A stretch of DNA of 64,000 nucleotides. Source: CAVTHW01 sp963734625 (GTDB taxonomy: Bacteria; Acidobacteriota; Terriglobia; Bryobacterales; Bryobacteraceae). Both the position numbers and the translations under genes were made by a program. Location of the stretch: contig CAVTHW010000020.1 in assembly GCA_963734625.1 (NCBI GenBank), positions 310,001 through 374,000 of the forward strand, given 5' to 3'. Under the pieces are notes generated by a model. The model did not search any database and had not been told where the DNA came from. It worked only from the letters and a program-made list of their open reading frames with translations. This document shows positions 50,365-59,644 of this stretch, in pieces. Every line of letters begins with the position of its first letter. Position 1 is the stretch's first letter.

Positions 50365-52018
50365 GCCCGGAGCGCGGCGGCGTCTCTCGCGGCGAACCTG
50401 CGCCCAGGGCCCCGCGATAATCCCGCCAGTTCCGGATAACCACGTAGAAGCCAAACCCGATCGCACCAAAGGCCATCAGCGCCACCAGCAGAATTGCCCC
50501 GTAGTGCAGGGGCGCCCAGGCGCCTACCGGCTCGAAGAAGAGCCGGGCGAAATCGCGCCCGAAGTTCATGCCGAAGAAACCCGTCGTCACCGCCCCTGCG
50601 CCGAGCATCAGGCTCAACACCGCCAGCCGGTTCACCGCCTCGGTGTTCCGGAACTGGTGGTAGGTGTGCAGAGAGGCGTTGAGCTTCTCGATCTCCTCCT
50701 CAATCTCGCTCTTCATAGGCTCGATGCGATACTGCCGGCACTGCAGGCTGAAATGCTCGTTTTCTTCGTCCTTGTTGGCCAGCTCCTGGAAGTGCCAGTA
50801 ATTGGAGAAGTGGAGGAAGTCCCCGCGCAGTTCGCTCGCCAGGCTGACGTTCTCCACCGAAAAACGGTGATCCTCCTGGTCCTGGTGCAGTTGCTTGGAT
50901 ACCAGGGCGGTGCGCTCGGAGAAGTCCAGCAGCGTGGCCCGGTAGAAGAGGGCCACCAGCGTCATCAGGTAGTAGCGGGTGTTGAAACTGCGATGCACCA
51001 GGAAACCCTCGCGAAGCTGGTGCTCGTCGCAGTCGAACGTGCCGAGGGTGGCGGTGATGCTGCTGTAGCTGGTGAACCCGTAGTAGGTTCCCTGATGCGC
51101 CCAGCGGCGGTATAGCTGGCGGTCCATCTGGGCGCGAGTGAACTCCGGATCGTAGCGGAAGCCCTGGCCGTCCCGGTCCACGTACAGGAATCGGCTCAGA
51201 AGGGCTTGATAGTCCTCGGATTGAAGGAAGCCGGGCGGAGAGGTCTCGGGGTCCACGGTGAAATAGGTGCAGACGATCATCCGCTCGTCGAGCACCGGCT
51301 CGTACTCTTGCCGGGTGTAATCGGCAAAGTAGAGCAGCTCGGTGACGATCTTCGAGAGAGGAGGCAGGAAGCCGGTCATGGCGGCCTCCCTGAACTTCTC
51401 CTCGATCAGGGCCTCGCGGACGCCGCCGCGCTCCAGCACCAGAGCCATCCGGCTCGGAAAGCGGCCTTCGCGAATCTGACGCCCGCTGGAGGGATAAACC
51501 TTGCGCAGCGTTTCGTTGATCCAGAGCGCTTCGGCCTCGGGCAGTTGAAACGCCTCCACCCCGATCGAGAGGATGCCGATGCCGTTGGCGAACAGGAACA
51601 GGCGCAGGTCCGTGACCTCGACGCTGTCCTTCCGTCCCTTGGAGTCCTCCGCCTCGTACCAGACCCTGGTGCGCTCCGGAATCGGGATCTCGTAGCAATG
51701 CAGGAGCGACTCCTGGGCGCCGGAGGGATCGGCCGTGTCGAAGAACACCCGGCGCACGATCGGATGGAAGAAGACCATGTCCTGGTAGGCCGCCGAATCC
51801 ATGTCAAAGCGGGCGTAGGCGGCCCGCCGCCAGGGCCCGAGCTGGGCGGGAATGGTAAAGGTGCGCGCCTCGCTCCGAACGGCAAGCCAGTCGTCCAGAC
51901 AGTCAATCCAGCGGCGCCCCTTCGCCCCCAGAGTCTTGCGGGCCCCCAGGACCTTCTCTTTGTCGATCGAGAAGGGAAAGAGGAAGTGCGTGTGCAGATG
52001 CAGGATGCGAGGCCCCAT
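50345..52018 (-). CDS. CorA-like transporter-type protein with a large N-terminal domain
   Basis: A 557-residue intact protein. The C-terminal ~100 residues hold a helix with a coiled-coil look (EIEEEIEKLNASLHTYHQF) followed by two membrane spans and the sequence GFFGMNFG, the GMN signature of the CorA Mg/Co channel family, then AILLVALMAFGAIGFGFYV. The N-terminal ~440 residues are cytoplasmic-looking and much longer than in classical CorA (~240). Likely a divergent 2-TM-GMN protein; ion selectivity unknown. Confidence 0.75.
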   Translation of the reverse strand: MGPRILHLHTHFLFPFSIDKEKVLGARKTLGAKGRRWIDCLDDWLAVRSEARTFTIPAQLGPWRRAAYARFDMDSAAYQDMVFFHPIVRRVFFDTADPSGAQESLLHCYEIPIPERTRVWYEAEDSKGRKDSVEVTDLRLFLFANGIGILSIGVEAFQLPEAEALWINETLRKVYPSSGRQIREGRFPSRMALVLERGGVREALIEEKFREAAMTGFLPPLSKIVTELLYFADYTRQEYEPVLDERMIVCTYFTVDPETSPPGFLQSEDYQALLSRFLYVDRDGQGFRYDPEFTRAQMDRQLYRRWAHQGTYYGFTSYSSITATLGTFDCDEHQLREGFLVHRSFNTRYYLMTLVALFYRATLLDFSERTALVSKQLHQDQEDHRFSVENVSLASELRGDFLHFSNYWHFQELANKDEENEHFSLQCRQYRIEPMKSEIEEEIEKLNASLHTYHQFRNTEAVNRLAVLSLMLGAGAVTTGFFGMNFGRDFARLFFEPVGAWAPLHYGAILLVALMAFGAIGFGFYVVIRNWRDYRGALGAGSPRETPPRSGPTASSR

Positions 52019-52192
52019 CGCGCTGATTATATCGGATGGGACGGTGCTTTAGACACATCAATCTCAAGAAGAGTGCCTGGGGCTCGGCTGCAAGGCGACC
52101 CTCGATGTTTCGGGAACTTGCCGACCAACCGTGATTCAGTAGCTCGAGCATTCGTACTGATCAGCTCGAACCCGCCACGTAGTTGAAGTGCG

Positions 52193-52498
52193 CTATCGCC
52201 TCTCCCGATCCGGTCTTCTGGTAGAACGGTGATCCTCCGTGTTAGGCGTCCCCTCTTCACCCGCGATCCATCGCTGCCAACTGCGGGGAAGCAAAGCCAA
52301 CTGCCCAAAGTAGAATCCTCGATTCTCGGGTGGCTGCCGAGCGTTCTTGACGATGAGAATGACCGATCCGATCAGAAACGCACTCCAGACCAGGATAAGA
52401 ATCCATTTATCGAGGACCCGTGATCCGGAGGCGACCAGCACACCCACAACCAGGAGAGAACACAGCAGAGTAAGCCACTTCCGAAACGGTGCTCTCAT
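52193..52498 (-). CDS. Small membrane protein of unknown function
   Basis: About 101 residues from ATG 52498 (MRAPFRKWLTLL): two adjacent hydrophobic spans (LLCSLLVVGVLVASG and ILILVWSAFLIGSVILIV) then a basic tail. Not recognised. The frame is open upstream to 52591 without a better start. It is the next minus-strand gene after the DUF4440-like one. The 173 nt down to the CorA-like start (52019-52192) show no gene. Confidence 0.55.
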   Translation of the reverse strand: MRAPFRKWLTLLCSLLVVGVLVASGSRVLDKWILILVWSAFLIGSVILIVKNARQPPENRGFYFGQLALLPRSWQRWIAGEEGTPNTEDHRSTRRPDRERR

Positions 52499-52594
52499 AC
52501 GATCCTTCCGTTCCTCACGATAATACACCACTTGACGCTTTTGGCACTCATTCGACCATTCAGGTTGGTAAACAGCGCTTCCGAACGTCATTAC

Positions 52595-53029
52595 TCAGCG
52601 GGCGGCGCAATCGCACGGCGGGCAGCCGTGGTCGATGACAATTTTCCATTTTCCGTCGGGTTCGCGGCGCCAGATCGAGTTGAAAGTCCCGGTCCGTTTG
52701 CCGGATGAATCGCGCACAGGACCGGAAGAGAGCGCCAGAGTGCCTGAATCCAGAACCTGTATCTGGTCCGGCTCCCACGAGAACGGCGCCTGCGGGCCGT
52801 CGTAGAAGCCCTTCCAGCCGGCGGCCACTTCCTTCGCGCCGCGAAGAACGCGGTTCGTGCCGATGAAGATGGCCTCCTCGGCGAGAAAGGAGATGAAGGC
52901 GGCGTGGTCGCGATCCACCATGGTTTTAGCGAACGCGGTCTCAGCGCGACGGACCTGCTCAGTGGGACTGGCATTCGGCTGAGCGGACAATCCGGCGACG
53001 ATCAGCAGGACCAGACAGAGTTTCGGCAA
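52595..53029 (-). CDS. Secreted SnoaL/DUF4440-like (NTF2-fold) protein
   Basis: A 144-residue protein with signal peptide (MPKLCLVLLIVAGLSAQP) and an NTF2-like pattern: EQVRRAETAFAKTMVDRDHAAFISFLAEEAIF near the start and GTFNSIWRREPDGKWKIVIDHG at the end, typical of DUF4440. Enzymatic or binding role unknown. No ribosome-site oddities. The 250 nt to the next gene (53030-53279) show nothing. Confidence 0.82.
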   Translation of the reverse strand: MPKLCLVLLIVAGLSAQPNASPTEQVRRAETAFAKTMVDRDHAAFISFLAEEAIFIGTNRVLRGAKEVAAGWKGFYDGPQAPFSWEPDQIQVLDSGTLALSSGPVRDSSGKRTGTFNSIWRREPDGKWKIVIDHGCPPCDCAAR

Positions 53030-53279
53030 AGGGAGCCTCCCAGACTATTTTCGCCCAGAGCAGCGACGAACGATATGGGGGCCGATGGGCTGCGTCTTAG
53101 CGTGAGCCTGCGAGACCAAGCGGCGGTTCTGGCCGAAAGACGCTAGTTCAGACGGTCTTACCGAAACGCCCCGGCATCAGCCCACTCTGCCGCTGGTCAG
53201 GCTCCGCCGGCGCGGGTCGGTCGCTTCCGATCAGCAGCCACTTTCGAACGACACCCGTGCCGCCGTCTCGCTCCTTCAC

Positions 53280-55865
53280 TTACCGAAAGTTGTCAACCAG
53301 CATCAGCTCGTTGCGGCTGCTCTCAACTTGCGGATAGATCGCGTAGCGTCCGTCCGGGGAAACCGAGAAGCTGTTACCGAACGGTTTCGGGATGCGCGCC
53401 AGCGCCTCGGTCCGGCCTGTGGCGAAACTCAGGAACTGGATGGCGTTCTCCCCGGACTCCGTCCGTGCGGCAAAATAGATCCCAGTGGCGGTCACCTGGT
53501 AGGCCCAGTTGAATAGCGCGGGCAGCACCTGCGTCTCCTCGCCTCCTTCTACCGGAGTCCTCCACAATGCGCTCCCGGTAGGGGATTTCGTTCGGTAGAT
53601 GAACTTCCCGTCGACGGACTCCGAGGCCGCGTGGCCGCCGTTCGTAGTGACCTGCTTCGCCGGGCCGCCGTCCGCGGGGGCCGTCCAGAGTTGCAGGCTT
53701 GCGGTACCTCTCGAAAAGTAGATCCAAGCGCCGTCCCTGGACCATTTCGGCACGAACCCGTCGGCGGCGGCCTCCAGACGCACAGGCTTGCCGCCGCGTG
53801 ACGGTATCGTGTGGATCGCGAGCCGGCCACCCGACTGGAGGTCAAAGGCGATGCGCGCGCCATCGGGAGACCAGCAGGGATTGGACGCCGCTCCATCGGG
53901 CGGCGCATACAACTCGACAGCGTTGGACCCGTCGGCATCGCTCACCCAAATTCCCTCGCGCCCGGTGCGGGAAGAAGAAAACGCGATGCGTTTGCCGTCC
54001 GGCGAGAAGGCGGGAACTCTCTCAGTGCGCGTGGAGGAGATCAGCCTCTGCGGGACGCGCTCGGCTTCCGGTCCCGTCAGCGGGCTGCGCCAGATGTTGG
54101 TGTTGGAAATCAGGCGTCGATAAACCAGGCGGCTGCCTCTCCTCGGCATGGCAGGTGAGGAGATCCCGGCGTCGGCGAAGGGCAGTCGACGCGGTGGAGA
54201 CAAACCGGAAGCCGCCGCCACCCAAAGGCCGTCGCTGGTGAACACCAGGCGCTTGCCGTCCGGTGTCCAGGCTGGTTGCCGCCCGGTCGTATTCTCCGGC
54301 GTCACGCTGCGCGGTTCCCCTTTGGGCCGCAGGTCCTCCGTCAGTTCGAGGACGTAGATGGGACCCGCCACAGCGTTGACCGTGCGCACGAACGCCAGCC
54401 GCTGTCCGTCCGGGGAGACGGCGGGATTGAGGTCCAGGCCAGTCCCCCGCGTCGTCAGCGGCCGCACGTCCCCCGTCTCCACCGAAACCACGCCCAGGCC
54501 GCCCGTGTAAAACGTGGCGAGGTTCTTACCGTCCGGAAACCACGCCAGGTAGGGAGCGGAGAGCCACCGGGCGTGCGCGGGGATAGGAGATTCCCGGAGG
54601 GTTCGCTCCGGGCCTCCGATGGCGGGCATGATCATGATGGCCATTTTCCCCGGCGTCCACCGGCAAAAGGCGATGGACAGCCCGTCGGGAGAGAACGCCG
54701 GGCTGTCATCGCTGCCCGGGCCACTGGAAAGTTGCCGTGGCGTTGGCGAACCGATCAGCTTGAGGTAGATCGCCTGTTTATCCTGCTTCTCGCCGTTCCA
54801 GGAGAATGCGACCTGCCTGCCGTCGGGAGAAAAAGCCGGGTCGCGCGTGTCGCCTGGAAGGCTGGTGAGGAGTGCGGCCTCGAGCGGCGCCTCGGGCTGG
54901 AACAGCGCCTCACGAAAGATCCAGGCCCCCGCGGCGAGCAGCAGCGTCAGCGATCCGCCCGCGGCCCATTTCCAGTTTATGCCTTTCGGCCGCGGCCTGG
55001 CCTGAGGCGCCAGTTTGCCCGAGTCCGATTCCTCTTTAAGCTCCTCCAGGGCGATCCTGACATCGTCCATGTGCTGGTAGCGCCGGTCAACGTCCTTGCG
55101 CAGACACCGGTCCAGAACCCTCGCGAGATCCCGCGGGACGTCCGCCCCCAGCGGCGGCGGCTCCATATTCAGAACGGCCGCCATCGTCAGAGCAGGCGTA
55201 TCTCGTTTGAACGCCCGCCGCCCGGCCAACATCTCGTAGAGAACCGCCCCGAAGCTGAAGATGTCGCTGCGGGCGTCCACCTTCTTGCCCTCAATCTGCT
55301 CCGGGGACATGTAGCCCGCCGTACCGACGATGACGCCCGTTTCGGTAGATTGCGGCTCCGTGCGGGTGGAGTCGTCGTCGGCCACTCCCAGTCGCTCGGT
55401 CAACTTCGCCAGGCCGAAGTCGAGCACCTTGATCTGCCCGTGGTCATTCACCATGATGTTGCCCGGCTTCAGGTCGCGATGAACAATGCCTGCCGCGTGA
55501 GCCCGGCTGAGCGCGTCGGCGATTTGAATTGCATACCTGAGGGCTTCGCTCAGATTGAGGCCTTTGCGGCCAATTGCCTTCTCTAGCGTCTTGCCCTCGA
55601 CGTACTCCATGGCGATGAAATCCACGCCCTCGGTTTGGTCGATATCGTAGACGGTGACGATGTTGGGATGGTTCAAAGCGGAAGCCGCCCGAGCCTCCTG
55701 CACGAAGCGCCGCGTGCGCTCGGGGTCGGTGGTTTTCTCTGATGGCAGGACTTTCAGGGCAACGAAACGGTGGAGGTGGCTATCGCGAGCCTTGTAGACC
55801 ACTCCCATTCCGCCCTCGCCGAGCTTCGAAGAGATCTCGTAATGTAGCAGCGTCCGGCCAATCAA
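53280..55865 (-). CDS. Ser/Thr protein kinase with TolB/WD40-like propeller (kinase D)
   Basis: An 861-residue intact protein starting MIGRTLLHYEISSKLG. Kinase motifs: GEGGMGVVYK, Lys38, Glu57, HRDLKPGN (Asp131), LDFGLAK (Asp149), SPEQIEGKKVDARSD. One membrane span lies near residues 300-320 (WKWAAGGSLTLLLAAGAWIF). The extracytoplasmic part consists of TolB-type repeats, seen as recurring PAFSPDGRQVAFSW and PSWTPDGKRLVFTSD patterns, and ends near GRYAIYPQVESSRNELMLV. Transmembrane signalling is inferred. Unlike kinases B and C it has no metY tail or P block next to it. Confidence 0.95.
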   Translation of the reverse strand: MIGRTLLHYEISSKLGEGGMGVVYKARDSHLHRFVALKVLPSEKTTDPERTRRFVQEARAASALNHPNIVTVYDIDQTEGVDFIAMEYVEGKTLEKAIGRKGLNLSEALRYAIQIADALSRAHAAGIVHRDLKPGNIMVNDHGQIKVLDFGLAKLTERLGVADDDSTRTEPQSTETGVIVGTAGYMSPEQIEGKKVDARSDIFSFGAVLYEMLAGRRAFKRDTPALTMAAVLNMEPPPLGADVPRDLARVLDRCLRKDVDRRYQHMDDVRIALEELKEESDSGKLAPQARPRPKGINWKWAAGGSLTLLLAAGAWIFREALFQPEAPLEAALLTSLPGDTRDPAFSPDGRQVAFSWNGEKQDKQAIYLKLIGSPTPRQLSSGPGSDDSPAFSPDGLSIAFCRWTPGKMAIMIMPAIGGPERTLRESPIPAHARWLSAPYLAWFPDGKNLATFYTGGLGVVSVETGDVRPLTTRGTGLDLNPAVSPDGQRLAFVRTVNAVAGPIYVLELTEDLRPKGEPRSVTPENTTGRQPAWTPDGKRLVFTSDGLWVAAASGLSPPRRLPFADAGISSPAMPRRGSRLVYRRLISNTNIWRSPLTGPEAERVPQRLISSTRTERVPAFSPDGKRIAFSSSRTGREGIWVSDADGSNAVELYAPPDGAASNPCWSPDGARIAFDLQSGGRLAIHTIPSRGGKPVRLEAAADGFVPKWSRDGAWIYFSRGTASLQLWTAPADGGPAKQVTTNGGHAASESVDGKFIYRTKSPTGSALWRTPVEGGEETQVLPALFNWAYQVTATGIYFAARTESGENAIQFLSFATGRTEALARIPKPFGNSFSVSPDGRYAIYPQVESSRNELMLVDNFR

Positions 55866-56022
55866 CAGAACCGACTCCGAAATTCTGAGATTGCAGTCTG
55901 ACTAATTTTACTTCCCGACCCGATTCAAGACAATTCGATGCTGCTTTCACGGCGCCAACGACGTGGACATTCAAGGCTATTCTCCCTCAAATTGGCGAAC
56001 TGCGCTTGGTAAACGGCGATTG

Positions 56023-56067
56023 TGGAAAATGACGGCGGACCCGCCCCCGGCTGGCGGTCATTTTCCC
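56023..56067. repeat. Inverted repeat upstream of the secreted protein gene
   Basis: GGAAAATGAC and GTCATTTTCC flank a 25-nt GC-rich centre (56023-56032 and 56058-56067). It lies in the 281-nt gap between kinase D and the next gene, which otherwise shows nothing. It could be a terminator without a U-run or an insertion-sequence end; neither is proven. Confidence 0.5.
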
Positions 56068-56146
56068 CAAACCCCACATATCGACCGTTTGCCGCGCTAG
56101 AGTGTGAAAGGCCGGCGTCATTTGGGAATATGTGCGCTGAGGAGGC

Positions 56147-56967
56147 ATGATGCGGCAACTCGGAATCGGATTGGCCCTCTTTCAATCGGTTCTATTGCAG
56201 GTGAGGCGCAGCCCGTCGCGCCGTCACCTTCTCCGAACGTCAAACTTGAAGTGCGCACTCGTGATAACCAGAAGACGTTCCGTATCGGCGAGATCATTCC
56301 ACTGGAACTACGATTCAGCAGCGCGGTCCAGCATCAGATGGATGGCAGGAACGGCGACCGCAGCGGCAGGCTCGATTTTGAGACCTACACTGTGGAGCCG
56401 CGTTCGGGATGGAAAGATCCGCTCGACCTCTATTTCCGCACAGTGGTCTTTATCCGCGGAGGCACCGGCGCCATTTACACGCTTTCCAGCGAGCCGATCC
56501 TAATCATTGCAGAGCTGAACGAGTGGGTGCGGTTCGAACACGCCGGAGAATACTGGATCACAGTGCAATCAAGCCGTGTACGAGGTGAGCCGGTGGTGTC
56601 CAATCAAGTGTGGCTGACCGTTGTTGACCCAACGCCTGAGTGGCAAGAGGAAACGCTGAAGAAGGCCCTCGCCGCATTGGCTGCATCCGCACCGGCCTGG
56701 CCATTCGGTTCCGGGGTGTCGGAGCCTGGCAGAAACGCGATCAGGACCCTGCGGTTCCTGGGGACGCCTGCGGCTGCACGCGAAATGGCGCACCGCGTAA
56801 CTGATATCGATTGTGTGCTCGGACTTGCAGGCTCTCCAGCCCGCAAGGCCGCGCTCGACGAAATGAACAAGCTCTTGCACGAATCCACAGTTGTCGCAGA
56901 TGGCTGGATCCCCCACCTCATGTCGGTTCTGGAGACGCCACAGAACGAGGACGAGAATAGGGATTGA
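56147..56967 (+). CDS. Secreted protein of unknown function with an N-terminal frameshift
   Basis: Opens with a signal peptide-like MMRQLGIGLALFQSVLLQ (after GGAGG) and continues, one base off near 56205, as GEAQPVAPSPSPNVKLEVRTRDNQKTFRIGEIIPLELRF; total length 3n+2 fits one missing base (273 aa). The mature part has an Ig-like beta region followed by a helical C-terminal region (AREMAHRVTDIDCVLGLAGSP). No family recognised. Confidence 0.6.
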
Positions 56968-57117
56968 ACCGGTTCGGGTGCAAGGCAAACGCGGTTCCGG
57001 CTGATATGCGGCGTTACCCGAAGGTGCCATGCCGGTCCGCTTGTAAGCGTCCGGTCTTGACCGTCTTGCTCAGGCACGCTGTAGCAATTCATGCTTGACG
57101 TGGGAGACCTCGGACAA

Positions 57118-57290
57118 GATGCGCGCTGCTGCCCGAATTACGATTGAGCCGACGGTGGAGAAGGCGCCGGAGAGACCGAAGCGACGACGGTATTCGATCG
57201 CAGAGAAGCGGCAGATTGTTCAACGCCAACCAAGTCTTCACCTGGCGGCGTCAATCGGCCAACCGCTCTAATTCGGAAGTGTCCACGTAA
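57118..57290 (+). mobile_element. IS66-type orfA relic
   Basis: Contains KRRRYSIAEKRQIV and, after a frame jump, FNANQVFTWRRQSANR, which are the beginning and end of the small helix-turn-helix OrfA protein of IS66-family elements; the middle (about 15 residues) is deleted. No transposase core remains. The 33-bp palindrome at 57276-57308 overlaps its end. The rest of the 500-nt gap (56968-57469) shows no gene. Confidence 0.65.
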
Positions 57291-57308
57291 ACGTTATGTG
57301 GACACTTC
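57276..57308. repeat. 33-bp palindrome at the IS66-like relic
   Basis: GAAGTGTCCAC (57276-57286) and its exact reverse complement GTGGACACTTC (57298-57308) flank an 11-nt centre that itself is partly palindromic (TAA/TTA). This could be two abutting element ends, or an operator or terminator. The outer arms pair perfectly over 11 bp. Confidence 0.8.
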
Positions 57309-57469
57309 TGCCCCTTACCTGGTTCGGTTGCGATCTTTTTGTTAATATTTGCGAGCTGTGTACGTATTAGAGGTTGAGGAGATACTCTGGCCGTCTCAGT
57401 AGGACGGACGACGGGCACGCTGCTTGAGCTGCCTAGCATCCTCCTCGCGGAACGAAAGGGAGGCGAGTA

Positions 57470-58735
57470 ATGCCCGAACAACAAGGGAGCGGCATGGCCA
57501 GTGTCGTGCACGCTCGTGGTGCAGGGGTTCGCGACTGGCAGCGCTGGGCGCCGTACGCGGCAGTTGCGTGGTCACTGGTCTACGCCGCGCTGGGGGTCTA
57601 CTGGGCGGTGAGCGGGCGCGGGTTCCCTTACACCCCCGAAACCGTGTCCGACGCTATGGGGCCGCTGATTGGACGGTTCGGGCCGGGCGTGGCCTGGATC
57701 GTCGTGATGATGGCAGGGATTCCTGCGGCGGCGGTGGGAGCGGCGATGCTGCGTGGGGTGCGAAGCAGGGCGCTCCGGCCTCTCCTCATAACTGCCGGAG
57801 CACTGCTCGCCGGGGTCCTCCTGCTGCTCATGACCGCCCTCAACCTGCTGGTCAAGCTCGGTTATATCCCCTATGCCGTCCTCAGCCTCTTCACTGGCGC
57901 GAAGTTCGGCCAGACCTACCTGGAGTCTTTGACTCAATGGGCGACGATCCACCAATTGCTGTGTCTTATCGGCGGGTTTCTCTGGCTGGCAGCTACCGTC
58001 TGCTATGGCCGCCGGAGCGGGGGCGCCTGCCTGTATTGTGGCCGCCGAGACGGCCCGGAGGGGTGGCAGAGACCGAACCAAGCCGCGCGCTGGGGCCGGA
58101 TCGCCGTGTATGTGGCGATGGTGGCGCCAGTCTTCTACGCCCTCACCCGTTACGCCTGGGCGCTGGGGTTCCCGCTGGGGATGAGCGAGGAGTACCTGCG
58201 TCGCGGTCAAGAGAGTGGGACGTGGATCTCGGGACTCTTCCTGGCGACCTTCGGCCTGGTGGGAGCGGTACTCATGCTCGGATTGGTGCAGCGCTGGGGT
58301 GAGGTATTCCCGCGCTGGATGATCGGCCTGGCTGGACGCCGGGTCCCCATCGCGCTGGCGGTAGTCCCGGCCTCGCTCGTATCGGTGTTGCTGATCGTGG
58401 GTGGCATCGGGATATGGTCCGGCTTAGGCCAGATGGTCGCTCGGATGGCGGCCGGTGGGATAGAGGGTATAGGATTCATCGGGGCAATAATCTTCCAGGT
58501 CGGCCCCACCTTGCTGTTCCCAGTTTGGGGTGTAGCACTTGCGGTGGCGACGTTGGGCTACTATTACCGGCGGCGCGGCCCGTGCAGTGTGTGTGGTCGT
58601 GGTGCATCCGGCGAGGTCGGGAAGCCATCATCCAGTTACCAAAGGAGACAACCTGATGAAAACTGTCAACGGCCTCAACCGGACGCTTACGCCCGCCCAG
58701 TCCGCCCACAGTTTCCGGAAACCCCACTTTCTTAG
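57470..58735 (+). CDS. Multi-span membrane protein with two CxxC pairs
   Basis: A 421-residue intact protein starting MPEQQGSGMASVV with GGAGG-like AGGCGAG before it. About nine hydrophobic spans are visible (WAPYAAVAWSLVYAAL near the start, then GALLAGVLLLLMTALNLL, ending VGPTLLFPVWGVALAVATLGYY). The two CxxC pairs (CLYCGRRDGPEGW after the fifth span and CSVCGRG near the C-terminus) resemble small zinc ribbons facing the same side. Not recognised beyond that; no catalytic motif is evident. Confidence 0.75.
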   Translation: MPEQQGSGMASVVHARGAGVRDWQRWAPYAAVAWSLVYAALGVYWAVSGRGFPYTPETVSDAMGPLIGRFGPGVAWIVVMMAGIPAAAVGAAMLRGVRSRALRPLLITAGALLAGVLLLLMTALNLLVKLGYIPYAVLSLFTGAKFGQTYLESLTQWATIHQLLCLIGGFLWLAATVCYGRRSGGACLYCGRRDGPEGWQRPNQAARWGRIAVYVAMVAPVFYALTRYAWALGFPLGMSEEYLRRGQESGTWISGLFLATFGLVGAVLMLGLVQRWGEVFPRWMIGLAGRRVPIALAVVPASLVSVLLIVGGIGIWSGLGQMVARMAAGGIEGIGFIGAIIFQVGPTLLFPVWGVALAVATLGYYYRRRGPCSVCGRGASGEVGKPSSSYQRRQPDENCQRPQPDAYARPVRPQFPETPLS

Positions 58736-58935
58736 CGTGACTCTTTCCGGATGACCGACCACCCGGGAGGTGGCACGCTTCAGGTCTACGCTGCGGCGTC
58801 AGGAGGGAATCACGCGATGGCGGGCGTCCGCGAAATGTGGCCCACGGTTCGGGCCAACTGTTGCCGTGAAGGCGATATGTTATTTTCGTTCAGGCTGGCA
58901 ATTTCGGTCACGAAAGAACAACGGTAAGCAAGACA

Positions 58936-59373
58936 GTGGCAGATATCAATGCAGCACCTGAGTGTCCGCGGCGGGATCATGAACCCCCGGGGGTCGTCGC
59001 GAAGGATGGTTGGCGATACCACCATATCGGCATTCCTACCCAAGCGGCGCGTTGCGGAGAAACATATCTACCCGGACTGAAGATGTTCGTTTCCGGGTTC
59101 GAAACCAGCCCCTACGGCGTTCAGTGGATGCGCTTCGAGGCCGATTCCCCTCTCCCGGAAATTGTCAAGACCGTACCGCACGTCGCGTTTGAAGTGGATG
59201 CCCTTCTGACTGCGCTGGAAGGAAGAGAGATTCTGGTTGCGCCGAACTGCCCGTCGGATGGGGTTTTCGCTGCAATGATCATCGCCGACGGAGCCGCAGT
59301 GGAGCTTCTGGAGTTCCGTTCCAATCCAGATCGAAAATCACTGCCATCACCTGCGTCACTCGAGAAGGGATGA
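58936..59373 (+). CDS. VOC/glyoxalase-fold family protein
   Basis: A 145-residue protein with GTG start (58936). GWRYHHIGIPT, MFVSGFETSPYGVQWMRFE, PHVAFEVD and AVELLEF are the paired beta-alpha-beta segments of the vicinal-oxygen-chelate fold, with His/Glu as probable metal ligands. Substrate unknown. The upstream gap of 200 nt shows nothing. Confidence 0.75.
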   Translation: MADINAAPECPRRDHEPPGVVAKDGWRYHHIGIPTQAARCGETYLPGLKMFVSGFETSPYGVQWMRFEADSPLPEIVKTVPHVAFEVDALLTALEGREILVAPNCPSDGVFAAMIIADGAAVELLEFRSNPDRKSLPSPASLEKG

Positions 59374-59515
59374 TACTCGCGGACTGCGATCTAGCGGTAC
59401 TCAACCGACCGCGGCGCAAACGGCTCATCGAATCCCGCTCGGGCAGCCCGTATCGCATATCCACACTCGGCCGCGCGACGGTTCGCCCGCAATTTGACAA
59501 CCAAGGTAGCTTGAC

Positions 59516-59623
59516 ATGCTGATACGCGATGAGAACCCTGGCGACATCCCGGCAATCGGCAAACTTGTCACCGAAGCCTTTCGCACCGCGCCCCATTCCA
59601 GCGGAACCGAGGCGCAATGCCAT
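59516..59623 (+). pseudogene. N-terminal fragment of a GNAT acetyltransferase
   Basis: MLIRDENPGDIPAIGKLVTEAF and RTAPHSSGTEA are the opening of a GNAT N-acetyltransferase of the YhbS type; after ~33 residues the sequence leaves the family and runs in frame into the methyltransferase gene. It has lost the acetyl-CoA binding region and cannot be active. Confidence 0.7.
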
Positions 59624-59644
59624 GCATACAAAGGAGCTTCTGCA

